Virus record (IMG/VR): IMGVR_UViG_3300027710_000020
Coordinates: 1-64,000 of that record
Length of the DNA stretch: 64,000 nucleotides
Strand: one strand, 5' to 3'
Origin: a virus
The position numbers and the translations under genes are program-made. Positions 51,606 through 59,882 of this stretch are shown here, piece by piece. The notes below the pieces were generated by a model that saw only the letters and a list, made by a program, of their open reading frames with translations, made no database searches and was not told where the DNA came from. Position 1 is the first letter of the stretch. The number at the start of each line of letters is the position of its first letter.

Positions 51606-54119
51606 ATGGCTTTTGAAGATCTAGGTGACTATAGCGTAGGCGCTGCTGGCAGCGATACGTTTGACGTTGTCATCCCAGATTTAGACCCAGGGAGAACAGT
51701 TCCTATCCAATTTAGATGGAAATTTGCAGACGGGTCGTATGGTCTGTGGTCTGCCTCTAAGAATCTTATTACTCCAGAAATTTCTAGACCAGAGGCAAGC
51801 AATGTAACTTCTGTATGGAACGGAATTAATTTAGAAATATCGTGGGAAGCCCCATTACTTTCTACTCTATTTACTATTTATATAACTTCGGGAGCAGTTA
51901 CAGTTCCTTTTGCATATTCTATTGATAAAACAAAACCTCAACAAAAAGCTATCATCTCGTCACAAGAATTAATTAATAACTTTGCAGGCGTTCTTCCAAC
52001 TACCCTGACTGGTTTATTAAAAACAGTCTATATAGATACATCAACTACTGGAACAGCATTTGCAATACCTCCATATGCGGATGCAATTAGCGGACAAAAT
52101 GTTTCTGACTCAGATTGGTCAGTGCTTTCTGTATCAAATGGATTTACAGTTTCGTGGGCTGGTGCATTGGTCTCTTCCCCTACATACAACTACACAGAGG
52201 TTTACACTTCATCTTCTCAAGCTGGCACATACGACCTGGTATATTCTGGCAAGGGGCCAGCAATTATAACGGTTGCGTCTTTATCTACAAATTATATTAA
52301 AATTAAACACGTATCTATCACGGGATTAAAATCTAATTTTTCAATTGTTAAAGAGGCAGTGCCATTCGATCCAATAGTTTTTGACAGTACTCCACCAGTT
52401 AATACTTTTAACGTGGGCACTACTACGTTAACTGATGATTCAAATGGGTTATTTTCTTTTGACAAAAAAGTTTTGTTTACATGGACAGAAAATGCAGACG
52501 CTAGCACATCTGGATATAGAATAAGATTTAGAATAGCTGGCTCTAATTCTTCTTATACCTATATGTCTGTTCCAGGTAAAGACAAAACATCTTCTTACAT
52601 ATATGGTCTTAAAGGCGGAAAGTCTTATGAGATTGCAGTAAGTACATTTGATATTTATGGCAATACTAATGAAACTCAATGGCGTACTTATCAGGACATA
52701 GTAGTTCCAGTAAGTAATTCTCTTTTACCAGATGTTGCAATCACAGCTGGAGATATGAAATTAGGATATGGAATCAGTTCAGATAATTCCAAAAAGGGCC
52801 TTTACATTGCCCCAGATAACTACTGGTATGTTCAAGGAAATACAAACGTATCAAGTGCTGCATACTTATCAGTTGGTGGTGCGACAGATAAACTTGTGTG
52901 GGACGGAACAAGCCTATCAGTAACTGGAACTATCAATGCCAATGCTGGTAATTTTACTGGTGCTATACAGGTTGGAAGTGCTACAGCATATGGTCAATTT
53001 AAACTTAATACTCCAACGGGCACCAAAATTGAAATGGGAGCTTTTACGAATGCTCAAGGCGCATACACAGGTGGAGTTGGTATTCAAGGAACAGATGCAA
53101 GTGGAACCCTATTTCAGCTAGACACGGCGTCTGGAATTACCGTTAATAAAGGATCAATCGGCGGATGGACAATTACATCTACTGCCATCACTAAGGCTAA
53201 CACATCTTTAGGTTCAGATGGATCTATTACTGCGGGAGCTGCGGGTCAGTTTACAGTAACAGCAGCGGGAGGACTTACTGCAACATCTGCTGATATAACA
53301 GGTGTTATAAAAGCTTCCAGCGGATATCTGGGTAACACTACAAGCGGATGGCAAATAAATTCAGAAACAATTACATCAAAAGCTGGATCTACAAATGGAG
53401 TAATTACTTTAAACTCTAACACTGGAACTATTTCTGGCGGGCTTATAACTGGAACTAAAGTTACTGGAACTACAATTGAGGGCGGTACAATTACTGGAGC
53501 TACAATTAACCTTAGTGGAAAACAGACAGCAAGTACAAACACATCTGGAGGTCAGACAGAAACTTCAGATGACTCTACAAGATTAAACTTTACTAATGTG
53601 AGATATACAATAATGCCAGCATCCCAAACTACTACAGAATATGTATCTATCCCTACATATGACCCAGTAACTGATGAGTGGGGCTCAACTACAAGCACTA
53701 ATACCATTGTATCAAATACAGTAAAGTTTACAGATAACCTATTTGAAGGAGGGCTCCCAGATTCAGCATTTTATTACGGAGAGACCTGGTATGCATCAGG
53801 AACTTCAGGTGGCGCAGTAACAAACTATGTAAACTATCTTGGTGGTCTAGGGTACATGGGATTTGAAATAAGAGCCAATACTACCGAAAAGGGATTCTAC
53901 TTTATAGGAGATAGCACTATAGCTGGGCAAAACTGGGGTGTAGCACATTACACTACTTCTTCAAAAGATCAACCAGCTATGCTACAAACAGATGCAACTG
54001 GAAAGGTAACACGAGGAAGAGCAATTTTTACTACAGGCTCAAGCTCTACAACCATCCTAGGTTCAACCTGGAATAGCGTCGGTCAAAACGGCGACCTAGC
54101 GTTTAGCACGAATAATTAA
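51606..54119 (+). CDS. Large minor tail protein / central tip fibre
   Basis: 837 residues. The N-terminal 370 hold three Fn3-like domains (for example ITWEAPLLSTLFTIYITSG-type strands and RIRFRIAGSNSSYTYMSVPGKD). A switch to a beta-helical shaft occurs near residue 400, with repeated INANAGNFTGAIQVG, DITGVIKASSGYLG and GTITGATINLSG units. A C-terminal knob of about 180 residues follows. This layout is that of gpJ-like or central fibre proteins and is expected to project from the tail tip and contact the cell. Confidence 0.7.
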   Translation: MAFEDLGDYSVGAAGSDTFDVVIPDLDPGRTVPIQFRWKFADGSYGLWSASKNLITPEISRPEASNVTSVWNGINLEISWEAPLLSTLFTIYITSGAVTVPFAYSIDKTKPQQKAIISSQELINNFAGVLPTTLTGLLKTVYIDTSTTGTAFAIPPYADAISGQNVSDSDWSVLSVSNGFTVSWAGALVSSPTYNYTEVYTSSSQAGTYDLVYSGKGPAIITVASLSTNYIKIKHVSITGLKSNFSIVKEAVPFDPIVFDSTPPVNTFNVGTTTLTDDSNGLFSFDKKVLFTWTENADASTSGYRIRFRIAGSNSSYTYMSVPGKDKTSSYIYGLKGGKSYEIAVSTFDIYGNTNETQWRTYQDIVVPVSNSLLPDVAITAGDMKLGYGISSDNSKKGLYIAPDNYWYVQGNTNVSSAAYLSVGGATDKLVWDGTSLSVTGTINANAGNFTGAIQVGSATAYGQFKLNTPTGTKIEMGAFTNAQGAYTGGVGIQGTDASGTLFQLDTASGITVNKGSIGGWTITSTAITKANTSLGSDGSITAGAAGQFTVTAAGGLTATSADITGVIKASSGYLGNTTSGWQINSETITSKAGSTNGVITLNSNTGTISGGLITGTKVTGTTIEGGTITGATINLSGKQTASTNTSGGQTETSDDSTRLNFTNVRYTIMPASQTTTEYVSIPTYDPVTDEWGSTTSTNTIVSNTVKFTDNLFEGGLPDSAFYYGETWYASGTSGGAVTNYVNYLGGLGYMGFEIRANTTEKGFYFIGDSTIAGQNWGVAHYTTSSKDQPAMLQTDATGKVTRGRAIFTTGSSSTTILGSTWNSVGQNGDLAFSTNN

Positions 54120-54128
54120 GGTAAGATC

Positions 54129-56435
54129 ATGCCAAAAGCATATTTAAAGAAAGACGTAAGCGGCACAAGCAAATGGGTAGAGCTTAAGAAGATATACTTA
54201 AAAAAGAATGGAAATTGGACATCTTTAGCTACTGTGTATGTAAAAAAACTTGTGGGCACTACAAGCAAATGGGTGCAAGTTTTTTTGGGTGCTGGCCCAT
54301 CACTTAATAGCTCTCCAACAATTACTCCAAGATTGGGCGGAAAAACATTTGATATATATGACAGCACAAATGGAAGCTGGGATGGCGCAACTACCTTTAC
54401 TAGACAGTGGGTTAGATCAGACGCAGAAGCAGGCCCATTCGTAGCCATTGGTGCAGCAACTTCAGCGGCATACACAACAACATCAGATGATGATGGTAAA
54501 TGGATAACAGTAACTGTACGTGCATCAGACGGCACACTTTTTAACGAAGCAAATGCTACACCAGTTAAAATAGTTAAGTATGCTCCAGTATCACTAACAA
54601 CTAATGGAGGATATTATATTGGCGTAACATCACCTGGATCCCCACAACCTGGACAGACTGTAGGTATATTTAAGCAAACAGACCCAGATTGGAAAGCAAC
54701 TACAGATAGGACAAATGATACATCACCAGACTCATCTCTTTTTGAGTACGAATGGAAGTGGGAGGACACTGGAGCCATACGCACAGACTACACCAGCAGC
54801 ACGTATTTAATTTCAAATGATGATTTAGGACACAAGATATCAGGAAGAATTAAAGCTGTAAATACTGGTGGATCAACATTCAGTGCTTGGGCTACTCCGA
54901 CTGGTACAATTGCAACAGCCCCAGTAATTGTTACGATGCCATCATGGAAAACAACTGGTGTGCAAATTGGCAATACAATAACAGCAAATACTGGAACATA
55001 CTCACCAGAGCCAGACAAAGTTTATTGGACGTTCCAGTACTATAATACTAACCGTTCAGCCTGGATACCTATATACAAATCTGATGGGACAGTACTGGGT
55101 AGCGGAACTGATACATCACATAACCAAGATCACTCGGTAGTTATACCAGCAAAATTTTATCTTGACGGAACAAGCACTAATGTGACCGCTGTAGGTAAAT
55201 TAATTAGACTTGTTACCGATTCCTCACTTGGATCAGCTGTGTCTCTACAGCATAGCACTCCAAACTTAGGGCCAATAACTGCAGTTGTAGAGACTCTTGA
55301 AAATAGAGTACCTACTGCTGTTTCTAATATATATAGAAGAATAGACGGAACCTGGACAAAATTTGGAACTGCTACTACCAACGTAACTCTTCTTTGGTTA
55401 AATACCAGACTTAGAAATACCAGTACACAGGGAACTGCAAAACATGTGTTTTATACAACAGATGCAGAAGATAAAACTACAGATTTTTTTAATGACATTG
55501 GAGGAACTGGACTTACCATGACCTCTTATAGATTCGGGGTTCAGGCACATGGTATAGGCGATTACACTGGAGATGACTTTTGGTCGATAGGAACAGAAGA
55601 TGAAGGGGATTATTCTGAAAATACATCTAACGTAAATCCACAGTTCCCATCTAGACCCACTGGATTTACAGCAACAAGAATGTCTAATAGCAGAATTGAT
55701 TTGGCTTGGAATGCAGCAGGAGGATCACCAACTAATTACCATTTATATTATAGTACTGTGGGAGATTATAGTGACATTATAGATAAAAACACTACAGAAG
55801 ATTATGAAATAGGAAATGTAACTAGCTCTAATAGAACTGGTTTAGCTGCAAATACACAATACTGGTGGTGGGTTCGTTCAAAGAACGCTACTGGAGTAAG
55901 CAGATGGTCAGCATTTGCAACAGCAACAACTGAAGCAAATCCTACTACAACTACTACGACTACCACTACTACGACTACCACCACTACCACCACTACTACT
56001 ACGACTACGCCCGCACCTACCACTACAACTACTACGCCCGCACCTACCACTACAACTACTACGGCTGCACCTACTACGACTACCACTACTACGCCTGCAC
56101 CAGTTACTCCTGCATTTACAGTTAACTCAGTGGGTAGATCTAAGAGTGGAAGAACCTTGACTGGAACTTGGACTTACAGCATAACAGACAATGTTTATTT
56201 TATGTGGTGGAATACAAGAATAAATAATGCAACAACAAGCGGTGTTGCAAGACACAATGCATTTAGCTCAACAATAACAGACACGACAGACTCTTATACT
56301 GATTGCGTTAATGGATCTTATCAGTTTGGTGTTCAAGGATACGGATTTAGACTAACAGACTATACAGACATCTTTACAAATGGAACCTCAGATCGTGGTG
56401 CGTATAGATATTCTTCATCAATAACTATTCCATAA
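54129..56435 (+). CDS. Tail fibre with mucin-like poly-threonine stalk
   Basis: 768 residues. The N-terminus has three short anchor repeats (YLKKDVSGTSKWVEL, YLKKNGNWTSL, YVKKLVGTTSKWVQV), then Ig-like domains to about 400, a sugar-binding-like domain (WLNTRLRNTSTQGTAKH ... FGVQAHGIGDYTGD) and an Fn3 domain (about 510-600). Residues 606-655 hold 41 threonines in blocks of 22, 6, 6 and 7 separated by PAP/AAP. A second copy of the earlier domain (WWNTRINNATTSGVARH ... FGVQGYGFRLTDYTD) ends the protein. The stalk is rich in mucin-type O-glycosylation sites and is followed by two glycosyltransferase genes. Confidence 0.75.
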   Translation: MPKAYLKKDVSGTSKWVELKKIYLKKNGNWTSLATVYVKKLVGTTSKWVQVFLGAGPSLNSSPTITPRLGGKTFDIYDSTNGSWDGATTFTRQWVRSDAEAGPFVAIGAATSAAYTTTSDDDGKWITVTVRASDGTLFNEANATPVKIVKYAPVSLTTNGGYYIGVTSPGSPQPGQTVGIFKQTDPDWKATTDRTNDTSPDSSLFEYEWKWEDTGAIRTDYTSSTYLISNDDLGHKISGRIKAVNTGGSTFSAWATPTGTIATAPVIVTMPSWKTTGVQIGNTITANTGTYSPEPDKVYWTFQYYNTNRSAWIPIYKSDGTVLGSGTDTSHNQDHSVVIPAKFYLDGTSTNVTAVGKLIRLVTDSSLGSAVSLQHSTPNLGPITAVVETLENRVPTAVSNIYRRIDGTWTKFGTATTNVTLLWLNTRLRNTSTQGTAKHVFYTTDAEDKTTDFFNDIGGTGLTMTSYRFGVQAHGIGDYTGDDFWSIGTEDEGDYSENTSNVNPQFPSRPTGFTATRMSNSRIDLAWNAAGGSPTNYHLYYSTVGDYSDIIDKNTTEDYEIGNVTSSNRTGLAANTQYWWWVRSKNATGVSRWSAFATATTEANPTTTTTTTTTTTTTTTTTTTTTTPAPTTTTTTPAPTTTTTTAAPTTTTTTTPAPVTPAFTVNSVGRSKSGRTLTGTWTYSITDNVYFMWWNTRINNATTSGVARHNAFSSTITDTTDSYTDCVNGSYQFGVQGYGFRLTDYTDIFTNGTSDRGAYRYSSSITIP
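55944..56102 (+). repeat. Threonine-codon tandem repeat in the fibre gene
   Basis: A run of ACN codons (all four used) with PAP or AAP interruptions. An exact 27-nt unit, CCC GCA CCT followed by six Thr codons, occurs twice in a row at 56010-56036 and 56037-56063. Such a tract could vary in length by slippage or recombination while staying in frame. Confidence 0.9.
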
Positions 56436-56443
56436 GGAGAAAT

Positions 56444-56866
56444 ATGACAAAAAAAGATGACCTAAATAGAATTAAAGAAATTGAAGCTCAGCAATTATTA
56501 CTTATTCCAGAGATTAAAATTCTTCGATCTTCTGTAAATAGTAATGCTCAAGACGATACCCCGTTAGAGATATTGGAAGAAAAAATTGATGAGATTAATC
56601 TGCTTCGAAAAGAAAAAGCCTTATTGCTTTTAAATTTGGGATTTCAAATAGTTGGAGTAAGCATAGATGAGCCTTTAGCTGATACCGAAATGTGGAAACA
56701 AATAGAACTTGAAAAGGCATCACTGGAAGTATCTAATTCAAGATACTCGCTATGTACAAATTGCCCAGAATTTGTTACAATATCTAAACAGTGTAAAGCA
56801 CTCGGTGTGTTTGCAGAAGAGTATTCATCAATTGAATCTTCAAGTTGTCCTATAGGGAATTGGTAA
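56444..56866 (+). CDS. Coiled-coil protein with degenerate zinc-ribbon C-terminus
   Basis: 140 residues. The N-terminal 70 are a charged coiled coil (EIEAQQLLLIPEIKILRSS, IDEINLLRKEKALLLL). The C-terminus repeats the layout of the 75-residue zinc protein at 8386: CTNCPEF, KQCKALG, then CPIGNW, but the second CxxCxC site has only one Cys left, so Zn2+ binding may be weak or lost. It lies between the mucin-like fibre and the glycosyltransferases, and may be a scaffold or adaptor for them. Its stop overlaps the next start. Confidence 0.65.
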   Translation: MTKKDDLNRIKEIEAQQLLLIPEIKILRSSVNSNAQDDTPLEILEEKIDEINLLRKEKALLLLNLGFQIVGVSIDEPLADTEMWKQIELEKASLEVSNSRYSLCTNCPEFVTISKQCKALGVFAEEYSSIESSSCPIGNW

Positions 56867-57732
56867 TGTCAAAAATAGCTATCACTGCTTTTGTAGATAA
56901 AGGCGGAAGCTTTGTAGATGAAGTTAATCAAATGACTTTAAGTGGCAGAAGATTAGACAATAGGTTTACCTTTGTTATATTTGCTGAGCCTGAAATATGC
57001 GGCAGTATAAAAAAAAGACACAATGTATTAGTATATGAATACGAGTCTCCAAAAGATACATACTACGAAACATATAGATATGCCAAGTCCCTGGAATTTT
57101 TAAAATCTAATAGTCACATATTAAAAGAATATGATTATTTAATAAAAACAGACACAGACGTTTTTGTTACTGAGAATTTAAATAAGTATATATTTGATGA
57201 AAAAATATCTTTCAGGCCTGGATTTTATTCTTTAACTGAAAGATGTACCGAACAGACTTACGAGCTGGCAAATAAATTTAATTATATTAATTATAAAAAA
57301 ATGTTTAATGCTGGGGCTACCCTCATAGGCCCATCTTCAGACATCATTAATGTAATGAATCTTTCTGATATTTTATGCAAAGACATATTTTATTATTTGT
57401 GCCCAAATGGCAGGTACGGAGATACAATAGAAGACACCTGGCTAAAGTCCTTGTATTCTGGCACATCAACATTAATAGCTACTGAAATTGTAGTTTCTTC
57501 TTTATTTGATTCAAAAAAGTTTATTATTACAGATTCTATTGATGCTAATTGTTTTTCTGAAGATAGCCTAGATGGCATATTCCATATACATCAATGGCAC
57601 GGAGAAGGAATGTATTCAAAATTTGATGCTAGGGACGGACATTACGACAATATGAATTACGGAGACCCAGATACGATATCTGGGTACTGCCTGAATATAT
57701 TTCTAGAAAATAAAAGGGAAATAAATGTCTAG
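56866..57732 (+). CDS. Glycosyltransferase-like protein (GT-A type)
   Basis: 288 residues from ATG 56866 (TAATG overlap with the upstream stop). An alpha/beta N-terminus (KIAITAFVDKGGSF, NRFTFVIFAE) leads to KEYDYLIKTDTDVFVTENL, where D96-T97-D98 fits the metal- and nucleotide-sugar-binding DxD motif, followed by MFNAGATLIG and IEDTWLKS typical of the acceptor side of GT-A enzymes. The best guess for substrate is a protein or virion glycan, given its place next to a GlcNAc-transferase-like gene. Family not named with certainty. Confidence 0.65.
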   Translation: MSKIAITAFVDKGGSFVDEVNQMTLSGRRLDNRFTFVIFAEPEICGSIKKRHNVLVYEYESPKDTYYETYRYAKSLEFLKSNSHILKEYDYLIKTDTDVFVTENLNKYIFDEKISFRPGFYSLTERCTEQTYELANKFNYINYKKMFNAGATLIGPSSDIINVMNLSDILCKDIFYYLCPNGRYGDTIEDTWLKSLYSGTSTLIATEIVVSSLFDSKKFIITDSIDANCFSEDSLDGIFHIHQWHGEGMYSKFDARDGHYDNMNYGDPDTISGYCLNIFLENKREINV

Positions 57733-58627
57733 CATATTTGTACAGATATCTTCTTTTCAAGATCGTGAACTCCCATTAACTATACTCGATTGTATCGATA
57801 AGTCCTCTGGCGAACATACAATTAATTTTGGAGTTTTTAATTGTTATTTCAAAGAAGATAAGATTAATATTCCTGATTTCAAAAACATTAAGTTTGAAGA
57901 AGCAGTTGCTCCAGATAAAATCGGGGTTGGCATAGGAAGATTTATAGCCAACTCTTTTTATGATGGAGAAGACTATTATTTGCAAATTGATTCACATAGC
58001 AGGTTTGAAAAAGACTGGGACAAGTATTTAATATCAGACTATTTATATTATAAAGAAGCAGGACTTAATCCAATACTAACGACATATCCAGCAGTTTATC
58101 TTTACGAAGAAGGCAAGATTAAGTATTTGCCAAACGATGATACTCCATACATAGGGTATCCAAATACCCCAGAGGCTCAGGCTCAGTTTTTAAAAGATAA
58201 GATATTGCCACAAGCATCTATGCATAATAAAGAAGGAAATATATTCACAAAAGGAGTTTCTGGTGCACAAATATTTGGCCCAGGGGATCTTCATATGATT
58301 GAGCCCAACAAGAAAATATTGCACTGGGGAGAAGAGACATTATACTCAGTTAGATTTTATACACATGGATACGACCTTTTAATACCTAGAAAAAATAATA
58401 TATATCACTTATATTATAACGCAGATAATGAAGATATGAGCATGAGAAAGCTACCAGGTAATTATTTTAAAAAAGAAACTGACGATCTTCTGGTAGACTC
58501 CCTGGCAGAGTTGTCTAGGATCGTGGATAATAATGTGATAGGGTATCAAGCGTTAGGGTCTAAAAGAGGGCTTGACGAATACGAAAGATATGCTAATATT
58601 AACTTTAAGACTGGAAGAATAGGATAA
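57725..58627 (+). CDS. GlcNAc-transferase-like protein (GT60 / PF11397 type)
   Basis: 300 residues, overlapping the previous gene by 8 nt. The N-terminus IFVQISSFQDRELPLTILDCI, then VGIGRFIANSFYDGEDYYLQ and IDSHSRFEKDWD (88-99) with TTYPAVYLYEEG are hallmarks of the GlcNAc (GT60) family. Known members include Dictyostelium Skp1 hydroxyproline GlcNAc-transferase and a Trypanosoma cruzi enzyme acting on mucin threonines. Later, GVSGAQIFGPGDLH and WGEETLYSVRFYTHGYDLL fit the acceptor domain. This makes the poly-Thr fibre three genes upstream an attractive substrate. The family is also seen in bacteria and large viruses with unknown acceptors. Confidence 0.8.
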   Translation: MSSIFVQISSFQDRELPLTILDCIDKSSGEHTINFGVFNCYFKEDKINIPDFKNIKFEEAVAPDKIGVGIGRFIANSFYDGEDYYLQIDSHSRFEKDWDKYLISDYLYYKEAGLNPILTTYPAVYLYEEGKIKYLPNDDTPYIGYPNTPEAQAQFLKDKILPQASMHNKEGNIFTKGVSGAQIFGPGDLHMIEPNKKILHWGEETLYSVRFYTHGYDLLIPRKNNIYHLYYNADNEDMSMRKLPGNYFKKETDDLLVDSLAELSRIVDNNVIGYQALGSKRGLDEYERYANINFKTGRIG

Positions 58628-58628
58628 A

Positions 58629-58913
58629 ATGAATACAGAGTTTTCAGCAGAAGATGCTTTAAGATTTGCGGAGATTGAAAAACAACAGGCAATTGTCATG
58701 AACGCAATTAACGCAATTATCGGATCGATTAATCCATATGAAGAGGGTGAAGACCAGATACCAATTTTAAAAAAGGCTAATGATGAAATGAAGTCTTTGA
58801 TAGTTGAAAAAGTTAAAATAGGGCGTAAGAACGGGGTTCTGGTTAAAGTGTTGCCTGATGGCGTTAAGCACGATCCCTTTCCCGAAGACCCTAGTAGCCA
58901 GCAAGACCAATAA
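58629..58913 (+). CDS. Small helical protein
   Basis: 94 residues, mainly helical (FSAEDALRFAEIEKQQAIVMNAINAII, then ILKKANDEMKSLIVEKVK) with a disordered acidic tail ending SSQQDQ. No family recognised. It follows the glycosyltransferase by one base and is the last gene before a promoter. An assembly or adaptor role is possible. Confidence 0.5.
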   Translation: MNTEFSAEDALRFAEIEKQQAIVMNAINAIIGSINPYEEGEDQIPILKKANDEMKSLIVEKVKIGRKNGVLVKVLPDGVKHDPFPEDPSSQQDQ

Positions 58914-58914
58914 A

Positions 58915-58923
58915 TGATATAAT
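58915..58923 (+). promoter_or_regulatory. Extended -10 promoter before the small coiled-coil genes
   Basis: TGA directly before TATAAT (58918-58923), in the 15-mer also found at 49854. AAGGAGG and ATG 58940 follow. Confidence 0.5.
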
Positions 58924-58939
58924 AAGAAAAGGAGGAATT

Positions 58940-59158
58940 ATGGCAACCACACTCACAAAAGAAGAAAAAACAATTATTATTGATCAACATATTAAGAGCT
59001 TAGACTTTTCAATTTACGGATTAGAATTAGAAGTAATTCAATACGAGGCGGGATCAACCGTAGACCCAGAAGGTCTAGAAAGAATAAACAACAACCTTAG
59101 CACCTTGAATGCAAAAAGGGATGCTCTAAATGCAGAGAAGTCCTCACTAGTCGAATAG
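58940..59158 (+). CDS. Small coiled-coil protein
   Basis: 72 residues, nearly all helix (KEEKTIIIDQHIKSLDFSIYGLELEVI, INNNLSTLNAKRDALNAEK). It resembles the helical part of the next small protein and may be a subunit that trimerises fibres. AAGGAGG precedes the ATG. No function can be named. Confidence 0.55.
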   Translation: MATTLTKEEKTIIIDQHIKSLDFSIYGLELEVIQYEAGSTVDPEGLERINNNLSTLNAKRDALNAEKSSLVE

Positions 59159-59165
59159 GAATAAA

Positions 59166-59339
59166 ATGGCAGAGAAGATTGAGCTGGTAGTTACAGCTTT
59201 GCAACAAAGAATAGGCGAAATTGTCTCAAATTATGAGACTCAGATTGCTATCCTTCGTGCAGAAATTACAAAAATGACAGAAGAAAAGCAAGAAAAAGAA
59301 AAAGCGGTAGAAGAATACGAAAATTCTTTACCTTTATAG
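59166..59339 (+). CDS. 57-residue coiled-coil microprotein
   Basis: ATG at 59166 with AGGAA upstream, stop TAG 59337. The product is one long charged helix (LVVTALQQRIGEIVSNYE, ILRAEITKMTEEKQEKEK) with a heptad pattern. Its placement in a tight row (7 nt after the previous gene, 11 nt before the next) and good coding composition support it as real despite its size. Probably works with its neighbours. Confidence 0.6.
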   Translation: MAEKIELVVTALQQRIGEIVSNYETQIAILRAEITKMTEEKQEKEKAVEEYENSLPL

Positions 59340-59350
59340 GGAGATAAAAT

Positions 59351-59797
59351 ATGGCAACAAATGAGTTTATACCCGTTACCTTTAATGACGGCGAGCCTTT
59401 GGATCCCACAAAGCTCAATAAGCTAGTACAAAATATAAATAATATATATCAGTCCAACGCCTTATCTTTATCTAATGCAGGAGCTGGCGCAGGAACAACT
59501 CTTCAGGTTCCAGTAATATTTACTTATAGATATACTTTTCAAAATGTTAAAGCAGCTGCAGCAGCGCAAACGCATACTTTTAATTTTAATGGTAAATTCA
59601 CTCCAGAAGATTTAAATGCAGGAAAAGTGTTTGTTACCACTGGAATAACAAATGCAATAGGAGACAATGACAACGTTAACGTTGCCATATCAGACGTAAA
59701 AACAGGAGCACCAAAGATCTTTTGCAGCATGACTGGAACGGGAACAAGAAATGTGTCCGTAGATGTCATAGCTATATGCATGAAGGATATAATTTAG
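59351..59797 (+). CDS. Virion protein of fibre-tip type
   Basis: 148 residues. The first 40 (FIPVTFNDGEPLDPTKLNKLVQNINNIYQSN) form a helix-based trimerisation/anchor element found at the start of many phage fibre proteins. The rest is a beta domain (FTYRYTFQNVKAAAA, THTFNFNGKFTPEDL, VSVDVIAICMK). It is the last gene of the late block, followed by a terminator. GGGAG precedes the start. Confidence 0.6.
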   Translation: MATNEFIPVTFNDGEPLDPTKLNKLVQNINNIYQSNALSLSNAGAGAGTTLQVPVIFTYRYTFQNVKAAAAAQTHTFNFNGKFTPEDLNAGKVFVTTGITNAIGDNDNVNVAISDVKTGAPKIFCSMTGTGTRNVSVDVIAICMKDII

Positions 59798-59800
59798 CCC

Positions 59801-59828
59801 TTGACAAGTCCCACAAATATGTTACAAT
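59801..59828 (+). promoter_or_regulatory. Consensus-like promoter of the replication module
   Basis: A perfect TTGACA (59801-59806), 16 nt, then TACAAT (59823-59828) with a TGT extension. This is the best -35/-10 pair in the window. The start would fall at about 59835, inside the inverted repeat described next. Confidence 0.7.
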
Positions 59829-59839
59829 TACTGTAACAT
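59819..59839 (+). promoter_or_regulatory. Operator-like inverted repeat over the -10 box
   Basis: ATGTTACA (59819-59826) and TGTAACAT (59832-59839) are a perfect 8-bp inverted repeat with a 5-nt centre. It covers the -10 box and start site, as a repressor operator would. It could also form a hairpin in DNA but is not followed by a T-run. Confidence 0.6.
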
Positions 59840-59840
59840 C

Positions 59841-59865
59841 AAAGTCACGTACCCGTGACTTTTTT
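59841..59865 (+). terminator. Rho-independent terminator right after the promoter
   Basis: AAAGTCACG (59841-59849) pairs with CGTGACTTT (59854-59862) around TACC, followed by more T. It can end transcripts from the late block, but it also lies only about 6 nt downstream of the predicted start of the consensus promoter, so transcripts of about 30 nt could result unless there is read-through. Confidence 0.75.
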
Positions 59866-59882
59866 ACATATTAAGGTAGAAA

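Noticed and set aside
55802-56086. Valine-rich open frame opposite the threonine stalk
   Set aside because: It is the reverse complement of the ACN tract read as GTN; no ribosome site or promoter on that strand.
55944-56102. Tandem repeats considered as a CRISPR array
   Set aside because: No unique spacers and repeats are in-frame codons of an obvious gene.
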